Shown here: in pieces, positions 1 to 8,903 of the stretch
Layout of the letters: every line of letters begins with the position of its first letter
How positions within the stretch are numbered: position 1 is the first letter of the stretch
NCBI RefSeq assembly: GCF_023256195.1
Contig: NZ_JAGDWX010000012.1
Span: forward strand, 26,685 to 90,684
From: Acidithiobacillus sp.
GTDB lineage: Bacteria > Pseudomonadota > Gammaproteobacteria > Acidithiobacillales > Acidithiobacillaceae
DNA length: 64,000 nucleotides
Direction: 5' to 3'
Translations under genes and position numbers: made by a program
The notes under the pieces: model-generated
What the model was told of the DNA's origin: nothing
Database searches by the model: none
Seen by the model: the letters and a program-made list of their open reading frames with translations, nothing else

Positions 1-37
1 AGGAATTAGTAGGATGCTCCCAGAGTGAGGTGAAGCA

Positions 38-523
38 ATGAAATTGACGACCAAAGGCCGCTACGCGGTCACTGCGATGCTCGATCTGGCCCTGCACCAA
101 GAGAGTGGGGTGGTGACCGTCGCCGATATCTCGCAGAGACAGCAGATCTCGGTGGCCTATCTGGAGCAGCTTTTTGGTCGGCTGCGCCGGCGGGGGCTGG
201 TCGAGAGCGTGCGTGGCCCCGGTGGTGGTTATCGCCTTGCCGATCCTAGGGCAGAAATTCCCTTGACCCAGATCGTCGAGGCGGTCAACGAATCTATCCA
301 CACCACCCAGTGTGGCGGCGATCCGGTGCAGTGTTGCAAAGGCGAAGGCCAGCAGTGTCTGACCCACGATCTCTGGGAAGCTCTGGGGCAGCGGATAGCG
401 GATTTTCTGGGTGGCATCACCCTGGCTCAATTGGTGGAAGAGCAGCGGCGCAAGGAGCAACAAGTGGCCGCTCCGATGCGCCTGACGGCGCGTGTCCGAC
501 CCAGTGAGCCCCTACACGGTTGA
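38..523 (+). CDS. iscR: Fe-S cluster-sensing transcriptional regulator IscR
   Basis: Rrf2-family regulator (161 aa) that represses the ISC operon when it carries a [2Fe-2S] cluster. The N-terminal winged helix begins [18 protein letters not shown], typical of the family. Candidate cluster ligands are Cys92, Cys99 or Cys100, Cys107 and the following His110 (CLTH), close to E. coli Cys92/98/104/His107. The start ATG follows a GAGGTGAAG ribosome binding site. It is first in the operon, 13 bp before iscS. Only 37 bp of upstream DNA is in the window, so promoter and IscR sites cannot be judged. The C-terminus is about as long as in E. coli (162 aa). Confidence 0.96.
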   Translation: MKLTTKGRYAVTAMLDLALHQESGVVTVADISQRQQISVAYLEQLFGRLRRRGLVESVRGPGGGYRLADPRAEIPLTQIVEAVNESIHTTQCGGDPVQCCKGEGQQCLTHDLWEALGQRIADFLGGITLAQLVEEQRRKEQQVAAPMRLTARVRPSEPLHG

Positions 524-536
524 GGAGAATGTGACG

Positions 537-1805
537 ATGAATCAGGTCAAGTCCCTGTCGGATTGGAAGATGCAGTCGCTGGAAAGCATCCAGCAGCAAC
601 GTCCCATCTATCTCGACTATCAATCGACCACGCCGGTGGACCCGCTGGTCCTCGAGCAGATGCTGCCCTACCTGACCCAGGAATTCGGCAATCCGGCGAG
701 CCGCTCGCACAGCTACGGCTGGACCGCCGAGGAGGCGGTGGAGCGGGCGCGGCAGCAGGTGGCCGATGCCATCCACGCCGACCCCAAGGAAATCGTCTGG
801 ACATCGGGCGCGACGGAGTCGACCAACCTGGCCCTGAAGGGTGCGGCCCATTTCTATTCCGGCAAGGGCAAGCACCTCATTACGCTGCGTACCGAACACA
901 AGGCGACTTTGGACACCTGCCGCCAGTTGGAGCGCGAGGGTTTCGAGGTGACCTATTTGGATGTGCAGGAGAATGGTCTGGTGGATCTCGACGCTTTCGT
1001 CGCAGCTCTGCGTCCAGACACCATTCTCGCCTCCGTGCTGTTCGTGAACAACGAGATCGGCGTCATTCAGCCCATGGAGGAGATCGGTCGCATCCTGCGG
1101 GAGCGGAAGATCCTCTTCCACGTCGATGCCGTCCAGGCCCTGGGCAAGGTGCCCGTGGACGTGGAGGCTATCCACGCCGATCTCATGAGCCTGTCAGGGC
1201 ACAAGATCTACGGTCCCAAGGGTATCGGCGCCCTCTACGTGCGGCGCAAACCGCGGGTGCGGGTAGAGGCGCAGATCCACGGTGGCGGTCACGAGCGCGG
1301 CATGCGCTCCGGCACCCTGCCGACGCATCAGATCGTCGGCATGGGGGCGGCAGCGGAACTGGCGGTGCAGTCCATGGAAAGCGACTCCCGCCGTATTCGG
1401 CAACTGCGCGACCGGCTTTGGCATGGTATCCAGGAGCGGGTGGAGGAGGTCTATGTCAACGGTGACATGGAGCACCGGGTACCACACAATCTCAATGTGA
1501 GCTTTGCCTTCGTGGAAGGCGAGTCGCTACTGATGGCTCTAAAGGGGATTGCGGTATCCAGTGGTTCTGCCTGCACCTCGGCGAGTCTCGAGCCCTCCTA
1601 CGTATTGCGGGCGCTGGGCAAGTCCGATGAGCTGGCCCACAGCTCCATACGCTTCGGCATCGGTCGCTACACCACCGAGGAAGAGATCGATACCACCATC
1701 GAACTCATTGCCGCCAAGGTGGGCAAGCTGCGTGAGCTCTCGCCACTATGGGAGATGCATCAGGAAGGTATCGACCTCAACAGTATTCAGTGGGCGGCGC
1801 ACTGA
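537..1805 (+). CDS. iscS: Cysteine desulfurase IscS
   Basis: PLP enzyme that takes sulfur from cysteine and hands it to IscU, and through other carriers to tRNA thiolation by MnmA (encoded downstream). The class V aminotransferase fold is clear: [13 protein letters not shown] near the N-terminus, PLP lysine in SLSGHKIYG (about Lys223), and the persulfide-forming Cys about 346 in [17 protein letters not shown]. The ORF track opens at 492, but the AGGAG at 523-527 points to ATG 537, giving 422 aa. That is still about 18 residues longer at the N-terminus than E. coli IscS (404 aa); ATG 570 is an alternative that would remove part of this extension. Confidence 0.97.
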   Translation: MNQVKSLSDWKMQSLESIQQQRPIYLDYQSTTPVDPLVLEQMLPYLTQEFGNPASRSHSYGWTAEEAVERARQQVADAIHADPKEIVWTSGATESTNLALKGAAHFYSGKGKHLITLRTEHKATLDTCRQLEREGFEVTYLDVQENGLVDLDAFVAALRPDTILASVLFVNNEIGVIQPMEEIGRILRERKILFHVDAVQALGKVPVDVEAIHADLMSLSGHKIYGPKGIGALYVRRKPRVRVEAQIHGGGHERGMRSGTLPTHQIVGMGAAAELAVQSMESDSRRIRQLRDRLWHGIQERVEEVYVNGDMEHRVPHNLNVSFAFVEGESLLMALKGIAVSSGSACTSASLEPSYVLRALGKSDELAHSSIRFGIGRYTTEEEIDTTIELIAAKVGKLRELSPLWEMHQEGIDLNSIQWAAH

Positions 1806-1852
1806 GCTTTTTGCCCGTCGCAAGATCGGAATCGAGAAAGGAGTGAATTACC

Positions 1853-2278
1853 ATGGCCTACAGTGAAAAAGTCATCGATCATTATGAGAATCCGCGCAAT
1901 GTCGGGAGTTTCGACAAGGGCGATGAGTCCGTTGGCACCGGCATGGTGGGCGCGCCAGCCTGTGGTGACGTCATGCGTCTGCAGATCCGGGTGAACGAGC
2001 AGGGCATCATCGAGGACGCCCGCTTCAAGACCTACGGTTGCGGTTCTGCCATTGCCTCGTCGTCCTTGGTGACCGAGTGGGTGAAGGGCAAGACCCTGGA
2101 CGAGGCCATGACCATCAAGAACAGTCAGATCGCCGAGGAGCTGGAGCTCCCTCCCGTGAAGATCCACTGCTCGGTGCTGGCGGAGGATGCCATCAAGGCC
2201 GCGGTGCAGGACTACCTCCAGAAGCACGGGGGTGCTGCCGAAAATCACAGCGTCGCCGCTGAAGCCGCGAGTCACTGA
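1853..2278 (+). CDS. iscU: Iron-sulfur cluster scaffold IscU
   Basis: Scaffold on which [2Fe-2S] clusters are built before transfer by HscA/HscB. 141 aa against about 128 in E. coli; the extra residues are a C-terminal tail. Three conserved ligand cysteines are visible at Cys37 (GAPACGDVM), Cys63 (YGCGSA) and Cys106 (KIHCSVLAEDA). The LPPVK motif recognised by HscA lies at residues 99-103. An AAGGAG ribosome binding site precedes ATG. Third gene of the ISC operon, 47 bp after iscS and 9 bp before iscA. Confidence 0.98.
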   Translation: MAYSEKVIDHYENPRNVGSFDKGDESVGTGMVGAPACGDVMRLQIRVNEQGIIEDARFKTYGCGSAIASSSLVTEWVKGKTLDEAMTIKNSQIAEELELPPVKIHCSVLAEDAIKAAVQDYLQKHGGAAENHSVAAEAASH

Positions 2279-2287
2279 GGTAAGGCC

Positions 2288-2611
2288 ATGGCCATCGTCA
2301 TGACGGAACGGGCTGCCGATCAGGTGCGTCGCAGCCTCGCCAAACGCGGCAAGGGACAGGGTATCCGCATCGGGGTCAAGACCAGCGGTTGCTCGGGCCT
2401 TTCCTACGTGATGGAGTTCGTGGACGAGCCAAGGCCCGAGGATCGGGTGTTCAGCCACGAGGACGTACGACTCTTCGTGGATCCCAAAAGCCTGATCTAT
2501 CTGGACGGGACGGAGCTGGATTTCACCCGGGAGGGTCTGAATCAGGGCTTTCGCTTCAACAACCCCAATGTCAAGAACACCTGTGGTTGCGGCGAGAGTT
2601 TCACGACCTGA
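2288..2611 (+). CDS. iscA: A-type iron-sulfur carrier IscA
   Basis: A-type carrier/assembly protein (107 aa, same size as E. coli IscA). The three invariant cysteines are present: Cys35 in TSGCSGLSY and the C-terminal CGCGESF pair (about Cys99 and Cys101). It sits in the usual ISC order after iscU. Its TGA stop overlaps the ATG of hscB by one base, which suggests translational coupling. Within the A-type family the operon position makes IscA more likely than ErpA or SufA. Confidence 0.96.
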   Translation: MAIVMTERAADQVRRSLAKRGKGQGIRIGVKTSGCSGLSYVMEFVDEPRPEDRVFSHEDVRLFVDPKSLIYLDGTELDFTREGLNQGFRFNNPNVKNTCGCGESFTT

Positions 2612-3234
2612 TGGCCGTGCTCCACTGTTCTCAGTGCGGGGCCGAGTACGCTCCCTGTAGCGTGCTTTGTCCCGCCTGCGGTGCCCTGCTGCCCTTTGAT
2701 CCCTCCTGCAGCCTCTTTGCCGTTCTAGGGCTCGGTGAATCCTACGACCTGGATGGGACGGACCTGCGCACGCGCGCCGTGGAGCTGCAGCGGCGGCTCC
2801 ATCCCGACCGTTTTGCCCAGGCTCCGGCATCCTTGCAGCGTCGCTCGCTGGAATGGAGCACGCGGATCAATGAAGCGGCGGCGGTGCTTGGGGATCCCTT
2901 GCGCCGCGCCGACTATCTGTTCGCGCGCCGCTACGGACGCTCAGCCCTTAGCGAAGCCCAGGGTAGCATTCGCGATCCGGAGCTCCTCATGCGGCAGATG
3001 GAGCTCCGGGAGCAGCTGGAAGCCATCAGCGAAGCGCGCGACCAGGCGGCCCTGGATGCCTTGCGCAGGCAGATCGCCGAAGATGAGCAGCGTTTGCAGC
3101 AGCAGGTGGCTCAAAATCTTGCGGTAGTCGAGGGTGGCAATGAGGCTCTGGCCGGCGCCCTGCAGGAGTGGCAGTATCTGCGCAAGTTGCGGGCCGAGCT
3201 GGATCGCAGTGAAGAGTCCTGGGATTTCGCCTAG
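2611..3234 (+). CDS. hscB: Fe-S co-chaperone HscB with N-terminal tetracysteine domain
   Basis: J-domain co-chaperone (207 aa) that delivers IscU to HscA and stimulates its ATPase. The J-domain HPD is at about residues 64-66 (RLHPDRF), followed by the C-terminal IscU-binding helical bundle. Unlike E. coli HscB (171 aa), it has an N-terminal extension with CSQC (Cys6, Cys9) and CPAC (Cys20, Cys23), plus Cys16. This recalls the zinc-binding tetracysteine domain of eukaryotic HSC20. The start overlaps the iscA stop; the longer ORF in the track is simply open upstream through iscA. Gene identity is certain from context; the metal binding is inferred from the motif. Confidence 0.94.
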   Translation: MAVLHCSQCGAEYAPCSVLCPACGALLPFDPSCSLFAVLGLGESYDLDGTDLRTRAVELQRRLHPDRFAQAPASLQRRSLEWSTRINEAAAVLGDPLRRADYLFARRYGRSALSEAQGSIRDPELLMRQMELREQLEAISEARDQAALDALRRQIAEDEQRLQQQVAQNLAVVEGGNEALAGALQEWQYLRKLRAELDRSEESWDFA

Positions 3235-3267
3235 GACGAGCCGGGCGTAAAGCACGAGGAGAGAACC

Positions 3268-5133
3268 ATGGCGTTGATGCAGATTGCCGAACCGGGCCAG
3301 AGTGGCGCTCCCCACGAGCGGCGTCTGGCCATCGGTATCGATCTCGGCACGACCCATTCCCTGGTGGCGACAGTGCGCTCGGCCATACCCGAGACCATTC
3401 CCGATGCCGAGGGGCGCGTGCTGCTGCCCTCGGTAGTGCACTACGCTGCCGATGGACGGGTGGCAGTGGGCTACGAGGCCCGCGCCGCCGCTGTTGAGGA
3501 TCCGCACAACACCATCGCTTCCGTGAAGCGCTTCATGGGGCGAGGAGCCGCCGATGTCGGCCGCCTTGCCGGGCACCTGCCCTTCGAGATCGTGCCTGGG
3601 GATGGCATGGTGCGGATCCGTACCGTCGCCGGCGACAAGAGTCCGGTGGAGGTCTCCGCCGAGATCCTCAAGGTTCTCAAGGAGCGGGCCGTGGCCGCCC
3701 TGGGTGAGGAGCCTCAGGGTGCGGTCATCACCGTGCCGGCCTATTTCGACGACGCGCAGCGGCAGGCCACCAAGGACGCCGCTGCCTTGGCCGGTCTGCC
3801 GGTGCTGCGTCTGCTGGCGGAACCCACGGCGGCAGCGGTGGCCTACGGCCTCGACAAGAACTCCCGCGGTCTCTATGCCGTTTTTGATCTGGGCGGCGGA
3901 ACCTTCGATTTCTCTCTGTTGCGTCTGCAGCAGGGGGTTTTCGAGGTACTGGCGACCGCGGGGGATGCCGCCCTGGGTGGCGACGATATGGACCACGCCA
4001 TAGCCGAGCACTTGCTGGCAGAGTTCCCCGACTACGCCGGGGATGCGGGTTTCCGGCGACAGAGCCTGCAGCTTGCGCGCGGCCTGAAGGAGCGTTTGAG
4101 CGAGGCGGATATGGCCAGTGCGCAGCTGGTGCTGCCCACCGGCGAGAGCCGCAGCTGGACGCTGCAGCGCCGCGATCTGGAGAATTGGATCCAGCCCATC
4201 CTGCAGAAAACCCTGACGCCCTGCCGGCGAGCCTTGCGCGATGCGGGGGTGGAGCGCTCTGCCATCGACGGCGTGGTACTGGTGGGGGGCGCGACCCGCG
4301 TGCCCTTGCTGCAGCGCATGGTGGCGGAATTCTTTGGCCGGGAACCCCTCACGGACATCGACCCCGATCGCGTGGTCGCACTGGGTGCGGCCATACAGGC
4401 CGATGCCCTGGTGGGCAATCAGCGCGAAGATCTTCTGCTCATGGACGTTCTGCCCTTGTCTTTGGGACTGGAAACCATGGGCGGGCTGGTGGAGAAGATC
4501 ATTCCCCGCAATACTCCCATCCCCGTGTCCCGTGCCCAGGAGTTCACCACCTTCAAGGATGGCCAGACGGCCATGTCCATCCACGTGTTGCAGGGCGAGC
4601 GGGACCGGGTGGAGGACAATCGCTCGCTGGCGCGTTTCACTCTGCGTGGCATTCCTCCCATGGTCGCGGGACAGGCGCGTATCCGCGTGACTTTCCAGGT
4701 GGATGCCGATGGCCTGCTGGCGGTCAGCGCCGAGGAAACCAGTACCGGGGTACGCGCCGAGGTACAAGTGAAACCCTCCTACGGTCTCGACGATGCGGCC
4801 ATCACCCAGATGCTCCAGGACGCGCTGCAGCATGCCGCCGACGACGTCGAGCATCGCCGCCTGGCTGAGGCCCGGGTGGAAGGTGAGCGGGCGCGCGAGG
4901 CCCTGGCAACGGCCATGGCCGCAGACGCAGCCTTGCTGTCGGAGTCGGAACGCCAAGCCATCGAGGCGGCTCGAGTCGATCTGGAGCGAGCTCTGGCGGG
5001 AACCGACGCCGACGCCATCACCGCGGCCACGGAGGCCCTGGAGAAGGCGGCCGAAGTGCTGGTGGAACGACGCATGAATCAGGCCGTGCGCAGCGCCATG
5101 GCCGGCCACTCCATCGACGAATGGAAGAACTGA
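3268..5133 (+). CDS. hscA: Fe-S chaperone HscA (Hsp70 family)
   Basis: Specialised Hsp70 ATPase (621 aa; E. coli 616) that binds the LPPVK motif of IscU and helps release its cluster. The nucleotide-binding domain begins [16 protein letters not shown] and includes the [13 protein letters not shown] phosphate loop and [11 protein letters not shown]; the substrate-binding domain and helical lid follow ([11 protein letters not shown]). Placed between hscB and fdx as in other ISC operons; its TGA is directly followed by the ATG of fdx. A long minus-strand ORF over this gene is a codon-bias shadow. Confidence 0.98.
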   Translation: MALMQIAEPGQSGAPHERRLAIGIDLGTTHSLVATVRSAIPETIPDAEGRVLLPSVVHYAADGRVAVGYEARAAAVEDPHNTIASVKRFMGRGAADVGRLAGHLPFEIVPGDGMVRIRTVAGDKSPVEVSAEILKVLKERAVAALGEEPQGAVITVPAYFDDAQRQATKDAAALAGLPVLRLLAEPTAAAVAYGLDKNSRGLYAVFDLGGGTFDFSLLRLQQGVFEVLATAGDAALGGDDMDHAIAEHLLAEFPDYAGDAGFRRQSLQLARGLKERLSEADMASAQLVLPTGESRSWTLQRRDLENWIQPILQKTLTPCRRALRDAGVERSAIDGVVLVGGATRVPLLQRMVAEFFGREPLTDIDPDRVVALGAAIQADALVGNQREDLLLMDVLPLSLGLETMGGLVEKIIPRNTPIPVSRAQEFTTFKDGQTAMSIHVLQGERDRVEDNRSLARFTLRGIPPMVAGQARIRVTFQVDADGLLAVSAEETSTGVRAEVQVKPSYGLDDAAITQMLQDALQHAADDVEHRRLAEARVEGERAREALATAMAADAALLSESERQAIEAARVDLERALAGTDADAITAATEALEKAAEVLVERRMNQAVRSAMAGHSIDEWKN

Positions 5134-5472
5134 ATGACCCACATCCGTGTCCTGCCTCACCACGAACTCTGTCCCGAAGGCGCCGAATTCGATGCCGAAC
5201 CCGGAGAGAGCATCATCGAAGCGGCGCTGCGCAACGGCGTGCACATCGAGCACGCCTGCGAGATGTCCTGTGCCTGTACCACCTGCCACGTGATCCTGCG
5301 GGAGGGTTTCGACAGTCTCGAACCCGCCGAGGAAAAGGAAGAGGATCTCCTGGACAAGGCCTGGGGCCTGGAGCCCACTTCCCGATTGAGCTGTCAGGCC
5401 AAGGTAGGCGACACCGATCTGGTCATCGAGGTTCCCAAGTACACCATCAATCTGGAAAAGGAGCGACACTGA
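5134..5472 (+). CDS. fdx: ISC-type [2Fe-2S] ferredoxin
   Basis: Adrenodoxin-type ferredoxin (112 aa; E. coli Fdx 111 aa) that gives electrons for cluster assembly on IscU. Cluster ligands are Cys42, Cys48, Cys51 (HACEMSCACTTCHV) and Cys87 (LSCQAK), with an extra Cys46 as in E. coli Fdx. It starts right after the hscA stop, and its own TGA overlaps the iscX start by one base. Confidence 0.97.
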   Translation: MTHIRVLPHHELCPEGAEFDAEPGESIIEAALRNGVHIEHACEMSCACTTCHVILREGFDSLEPAEEKEEDLLDKAWGLEPTSRLSCQAKVGDTDLVIEVPKYTINLEKERH

Positions 5473-5666
5473 TGCGTTGGACGGACACGCAGGATATCGC
5501 CATCGCTCTGGATGAGGCCCACCCCGATGTGGACGTGGCGCGCATCCGCTTCACGGATCTCCATCGCTGGGTGACGGAACTGCCGGAGTTCGAGGACGAC
5601 CCCCAGCGCTCCAACGAGGGTATCCTGGAGGCCATTCAGATGGCCTGGCTCGCCGAAAGGGATTGA
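5472..5666 (+). CDS. iscX: Fe-S assembly adaptor IscX
   Basis: Small acidic protein (64 aa) that binds IscS and modulates its activity, with iron-dependent behaviour in E. coli. The sequence MRWTDTQDIAIALDEAHPDVD, then RFTDLHRWV and ILEAIQMAWLAER, matches the IscX (YfhJ) family over its full length. The start overlaps the fdx stop. It is hidden inside a longer ORF of the track (5121-5666) that opens in another gene. It is the last ISC gene here. Confidence 0.95.
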   Translation: MRWTDTQDIAIALDEAHPDVDVARIRFTDLHRWVTELPEFEDDPQRSNEGILEAIQMAWLAERD

Positions 5667-5673
5667 GCCGGGC

Positions 5674-6720
5674 GTGGCGCGGATCGTCGTCGCCCTGTCG
5701 GGTGGGGTGGACTCGGCGGTGGCGGCAGCGCTTTTGGCCGAGGCGGGTCACGATCTGCTGGGTGTTACCCTCCGCCTCTGGCCGCAAAGTCGCTGCTGCG
5801 ATGAGCGGGATATCGAGGATGCGGCGGACCTGTGCGCACAGCTGGGCATCCCTTACCAGGTGCTGGACTACCGGCAGCGTTTTCGCGAGGCCATCGTCGA
5901 GCCCTTCGTTGCCGACTATCTGGCCGGGCGCACGCCCAATCCTTGTGCGCGCTGCAATCAACTCCTGAAATTCGACGCCCTGTGGCAGGAAGCGGCCGCT
6001 CTGGGTGCGGACTTCCTGGCGACGGGACATTACGTTCGTCTGCAGCAGCAGGGAGAGGACTGGCAGCTCTGGCGCGCCTTGGACCATCGCAAGGATCAAT
6101 CCTACTTCCTTTTTGCCCTGCCGGCGCAGCTTCTGCCCCGGCTGCGCTTCCCGCTGGGCGAGTGGCGCAAGGAAGAAGTGCGTGCTTGGGCGCAGCAGCG
6201 TGGTCTGAAGATTGCCGGAAAAGGGGACTCCCAGGATCTGTGTTTCATCCCGGGAGGCGATACCGGCGCCTTTGTCAAGGCACACGCCCCGGTAGCCGTT
6301 GAGGCTGGGGAGATCGTCGACGACACCGGGGCGGTGCTGGGGCGGCACGAGGGTCTGGTGCACTACACCGTCGGTCAACGTCGGGGTCTGGGTGGCGGAG
6401 CTGCAGAGCCGCGCTACGTCGTCGCCTTGGATAGCGCGCACAATCGCCTGCGGGTGGGCCCCGAGGCCGCCCTCTACCGAAACGAGACGGCGTTGCGGGA
6501 CTGCAACTGGTTGACAAGTCAGAGGGCTGGGCCCGACACTCCCGTTGCGGTCAAGTTGCGCTACGCGGCCGCTCCCGTTGCGGCGACGCTGCAGCCGCTG
6601 GAGGGAGCCGCGGCAAAGCTGCGCTTCGCGGCGCCGCAGCGGGCCATTACTCCCGGTCAGGCGGCGGTGTGCTACGATGGCGAGCGCCTGCTGGGGGGCG
6701 GCTGGATCGTTGACGGGTGA
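5674..6720 (+). CDS. mnmA: tRNA-specific 2-thiouridylase MnmA
   Basis: ATP-dependent thiolase that makes s2U34 in tRNA-Lys/Glu/Gln, using sulfur relayed from IscS. Starts at GTG (348 aa). The PP-loop SGGVDSAVAA is at about residues 9-18, the first catalytic Cys is in NPCARCNQ, and the second in SQDLCFIPGG. The C-terminal beta-barrel includes GLVHYTVGQRRGLG. It follows iscX by 7 bp and may be co-transcribed, so sulfur donor and sulfur user are linked. Confidence 0.97.
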   Translation: MARIVVALSGGVDSAVAAALLAEAGHDLLGVTLRLWPQSRCCDERDIEDAADLCAQLGIPYQVLDYRQRFREAIVEPFVADYLAGRTPNPCARCNQLLKFDALWQEAAALGADFLATGHYVRLQQQGEDWQLWRALDHRKDQSYFLFALPAQLLPRLRFPLGEWRKEEVRAWAQQRGLKIAGKGDSQDLCFIPGGDTGAFVKAHAPVAVEAGEIVDDTGAVLGRHEGLVHYTVGQRRGLGGGAAEPRYVVALDSAHNRLRVGPEAALYRNETALRDCNWLTSQRAGPDTPVAVKLRYAAAPVAATLQPLEGAAAKLRFAAPQRAITPGQAAVCYDGERLLGGGWIVDG

Positions 6721-6762
6721 GGCATGCGTTGGAATTGGGTTCTGAGGGAGGGGCGAGAACCA

Positions 6763-7506
6763 GTGTCCGATCTCGAGCAAGGCAAAACCGTCTACCGCAT
6801 CCTGGTGGTGGAGGATGAGGAAGGCATCCAGGAGCTCTTGCGTCTGAGCCTGCAGAAGCAGGGCTTCGAGGTGACCTGTGTGGCGAGTGTGGAGCAGGCC
6901 GAGGAACGCCTGCAGGATCCCATGCCGCATCTCGTCGTTCTGGACTGGATGCTCCCCGGCGAGAGCGGCGTGGCCTGGTGCCGCAGTCTGCGTCGCCAGG
7001 AGCGGACCCAGAGCCTGCCCATCATCGTCCTCACCGCCCGCGGGGAGGAAGGGGATCGAGTCCATGGCCTCGAGTCGGGCGCCGATGATTATCTGTCCAA
7101 GCCCTTTTCCCCGCGGGAGCTGGGCGCCCGGGTTCAGGCACTGCTGCGCCGCAGCTACGGCGGACTGACACCCAGCCACGTTCGCATCGGCGACCTGCTG
7201 GTGGATATCAAGGCGCATCGCGTCATGCTCGACGAAGCGCTGGTGTCCATGGGCCCAACGGAGTTTCGCATGCTGCGTCTCTTCGCCACCAATCCCGACC
7301 GCGTCTACTCGCGCGAGGCGCTGCTGGATCACATCTGGGGACGGCAAAGCTTCATCGAGGAGCGTACGGTGGACGTCCACATTCGCCGTCTGCGTCGCGC
7401 CTTGGCCAAGGTGGGCTATGCCAACATCATCGAGACGGTGCGCGGTGAGGGTTACCGCTGCAACCCTCTGGCCCCCCGCGGGGTCATGGTGGAGGAGGAT
7501 GCGTGA
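6763..7506 (+). CDS. phoB: Phosphate response regulator PhoB
   Basis: OmpR/PhoB-type response regulator. The receiver domain starts YRILVVEDEEGIQELL, with the phosphorylated Asp in LVVLDWMLPGESG and the conserved Lys in LSKPFSPREL. The C-terminal winged helix ends VDVHIRRLRRALAK...ETVRGEGYR. The track start (ATG 6724) lacks a good ribosome binding site; GTG 6763 follows GAGGGAGGGG at a fitting distance and gives 247 aa. Its stop overlaps the GTG start of phoR. Assignment as PhoB rather than another OmpR-type regulator rests on PhoR next to it, the Pho box, and pstB-phoU downstream. Confidence 0.93.
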   Translation: MSDLEQGKTVYRILVVEDEEGIQELLRLSLQKQGFEVTCVASVEQAEERLQDPMPHLVVLDWMLPGESGVAWCRSLRRQERTQSLPIIVLTARGEEGDRVHGLESGADDYLSKPFSPRELGARVQALLRRSYGGLTPSHVRIGDLLVDIKAHRVMLDEALVSMGPTEFRMLRLFATNPDRVYSREALLDHIWGRQSFIEERTVDVHIRRLRRALAKVGYANIIETVRGEGYRCNPLAPRGVMVEEDA

Positions 7507-8858
7507 GTTTTCTGCGGGCCTGGTTCCCGCTGCTGCTGCCCCTGGGTCTCGCCCTGCTGTGGTGGTGGGGCCAGGTCCCGCTGCACCAGATCGCCGCCTT
7601 TCTCTGGGTGTCCGCCTTCGTCGCGGCACTGTGGGTGGGCTGGCACCGGCAGCAGGCCCTGCGCTTTCGCGCTTGGTTCCGGGAAAAGCGCACCAGCATG
7701 CCGCCCTTGAGTGCGGGGATCTGGGAGGAGACCTTTGCTGAGGGCTATCACTGGCGTCGGCATCAGGAAATCACCCAGCGCCAGTTGAGTGCCCAGATCG
7801 TGCAGCTGCGCGACGCCCTGCAGGCCATGCCCGACGCCGTCATCCTGATGGACGAGGATGGTCGTCTGCTCTGGGTGAATCCGGCGGCGGTACAGCTCCT
7901 CGGTCTGCACTGGCCCGACGATCTCGGCAAACCCTTTGCCTACTGGCTGCGGCTGCCGCAGATGCGTCAGTTTCTGGGGGGTGAGGGCAGCACAGCCATC
8001 CAGATGCCCATGCCCCGGGATCCGGAGCGGGTGGTGGAGGGGCTACGCTATCCCCTGGGCGATGCCGGGGCCTTGGTACTCTTTCGCGACATCACCCGCC
8101 TGCGCCAGCTGGAGCAGGTGCGCCAGGATTTCGTCGCCAACGTCTCCCACGAGTTGCGCAGCCCCCTGACCGTCATTCGCGGCTTTCTCGAGAATCTGCT
8201 GGACGGTCCGCTGGGCCGGGATGCCGAAGTCGGTCCGCAGTTGCGGCTGATGGAGACCCAGAGCCAGAGGATGCAGTCTCTGGTGGAGGATCTCCTGTCC
8301 CTGGCCCGCATGGAATCGACGGAGCCCGATCCGCAGCGCCTCCAGGAACTCTTTCCCGCGGAGCTCTTGCGGCGCAGCCTGAGCAGCCTCGCCCCCCAGA
8401 TTCAAGAAAAGGCCCTGCAGCTGCAGCTGGAGGTGGACGAGGAGCTCGCCATCCTCGCCGAACCGCTGGATATCCAGAGCATCGTCCACAATCTCGTGGA
8501 CAACGCCGTGAAATACTCTCCCGCAGGTCGTGCCATCCGCGTGTTCTGGCTCGAGCTGGCTACGGAGCTGCTGTTTGCGGTGGAAGATCAGGGCGATGGT
8601 ATCGCGCCCGAGCATCTGCGTCGCATCACCGAGCGCTTCTATCGCGTCGATCGCGGTCGCTCCCGGCGTGTCGGCGGTACGGGCCTGGGCCTTGCCATCG
8701 TCCGCCATGCGGTGGAGCGTTACCACGGACGCCTGGAGATCGATAGCGAGCCTGGACATGGCTCGGTCTTCCGCGTCCATTTTCCCCAGGCCTTGGGTCG
8801 TCGCCGTAAGCTGCAGAGAGACCCCGAGGCGCAGGCCGCTGTCATCAAAGTGTCATAA
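7503..8858 (+). CDS. phoR: Phosphate sensor histidine kinase PhoR
   Basis: Membrane histidine kinase (451 aa) paired with PhoB. Two hydrophobic stretches within the first 47 residues look like membrane anchors with almost no periplasmic loop, as in PhoR. A PAS-like segment (AMPDAVILMDEDGRLLWVN) follows. The phospho-acceptor His216 is in NVSHELRSPLTVI; the ATPase domain shows NLVDNAVKYSP, EDQGDGIAPE and GGTGLGLAIVRH. Begins at GTG overlapping the phoB stop (GTGA). The last codons contain the Pho box of the next operon. Confidence 0.94.
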   Translation: MSFLRAWFPLLLPLGLALLWWWGQVPLHQIAAFLWVSAFVAALWVGWHRQQALRFRAWFREKRTSMPPLSAGIWEETFAEGYHWRRHQEITQRQLSAQIVQLRDALQAMPDAVILMDEDGRLLWVNPAAVQLLGLHWPDDLGKPFAYWLRLPQMRQFLGGEGSTAIQMPMPRDPERVVEGLRYPLGDAGALVLFRDITRLRQLEQVRQDFVANVSHELRSPLTVIRGFLENLLDGPLGRDAEVGPQLRLMETQSQRMQSLVEDLLSLARMESTEPDPQRLQELFPAELLRRSLSSLAPQIQEKALQLQLEVDEELAILAEPLDIQSIVHNLVDNAVKYSPAGRAIRVFWLELATELLFAVEDQGDGIAPEHLRRITERFYRVDRGRSRRVGGTGLGLAIVRHAVERYHGRLEIDSEPGHGSVFRVHFPQALGRRRKLQRDPEAQAAVIKVS

Positions 8859-8872
8859 AATACCGTTATACT
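8839..8872 (+). promoter_or_regulatory. Pho box and promoter of pstB-phoU-ppx
   Basis: Two direct 7-mers, CTGTCAT (8839-8845) and GTGTCAT (8850-8856), are separated by 4 bp, matching the PhoB binding consensus. A TATACT -10 element (8867-8872) follows exactly 10 bp later, the usual PhoB-dependent spacing with no good -35. The box lies in the final codons and stop of phoR. Transcription would start near 8879, leaving a short leader before pstB. Seen directly; PhoB binding is inferred. Confidence 0.85.
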
Positions 8873-8903
8873 CGGGAAGATTTTTACTCGGATGGGGGAC
8901 AAC

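Noticed and set aside
2941-5469. 842-aa minus-strand ORF over hscA
   Set aside because: Lies entirely opposite hscB, hscA and fdx; low-complexity His/Gln-rich translation typical of GC-rich antisense shadows.
5551-7629. 692-aa minus-strand ORF
   Set aside because: Antisense to mnmA and phoB, which have clear motifs; no domain in the translation.
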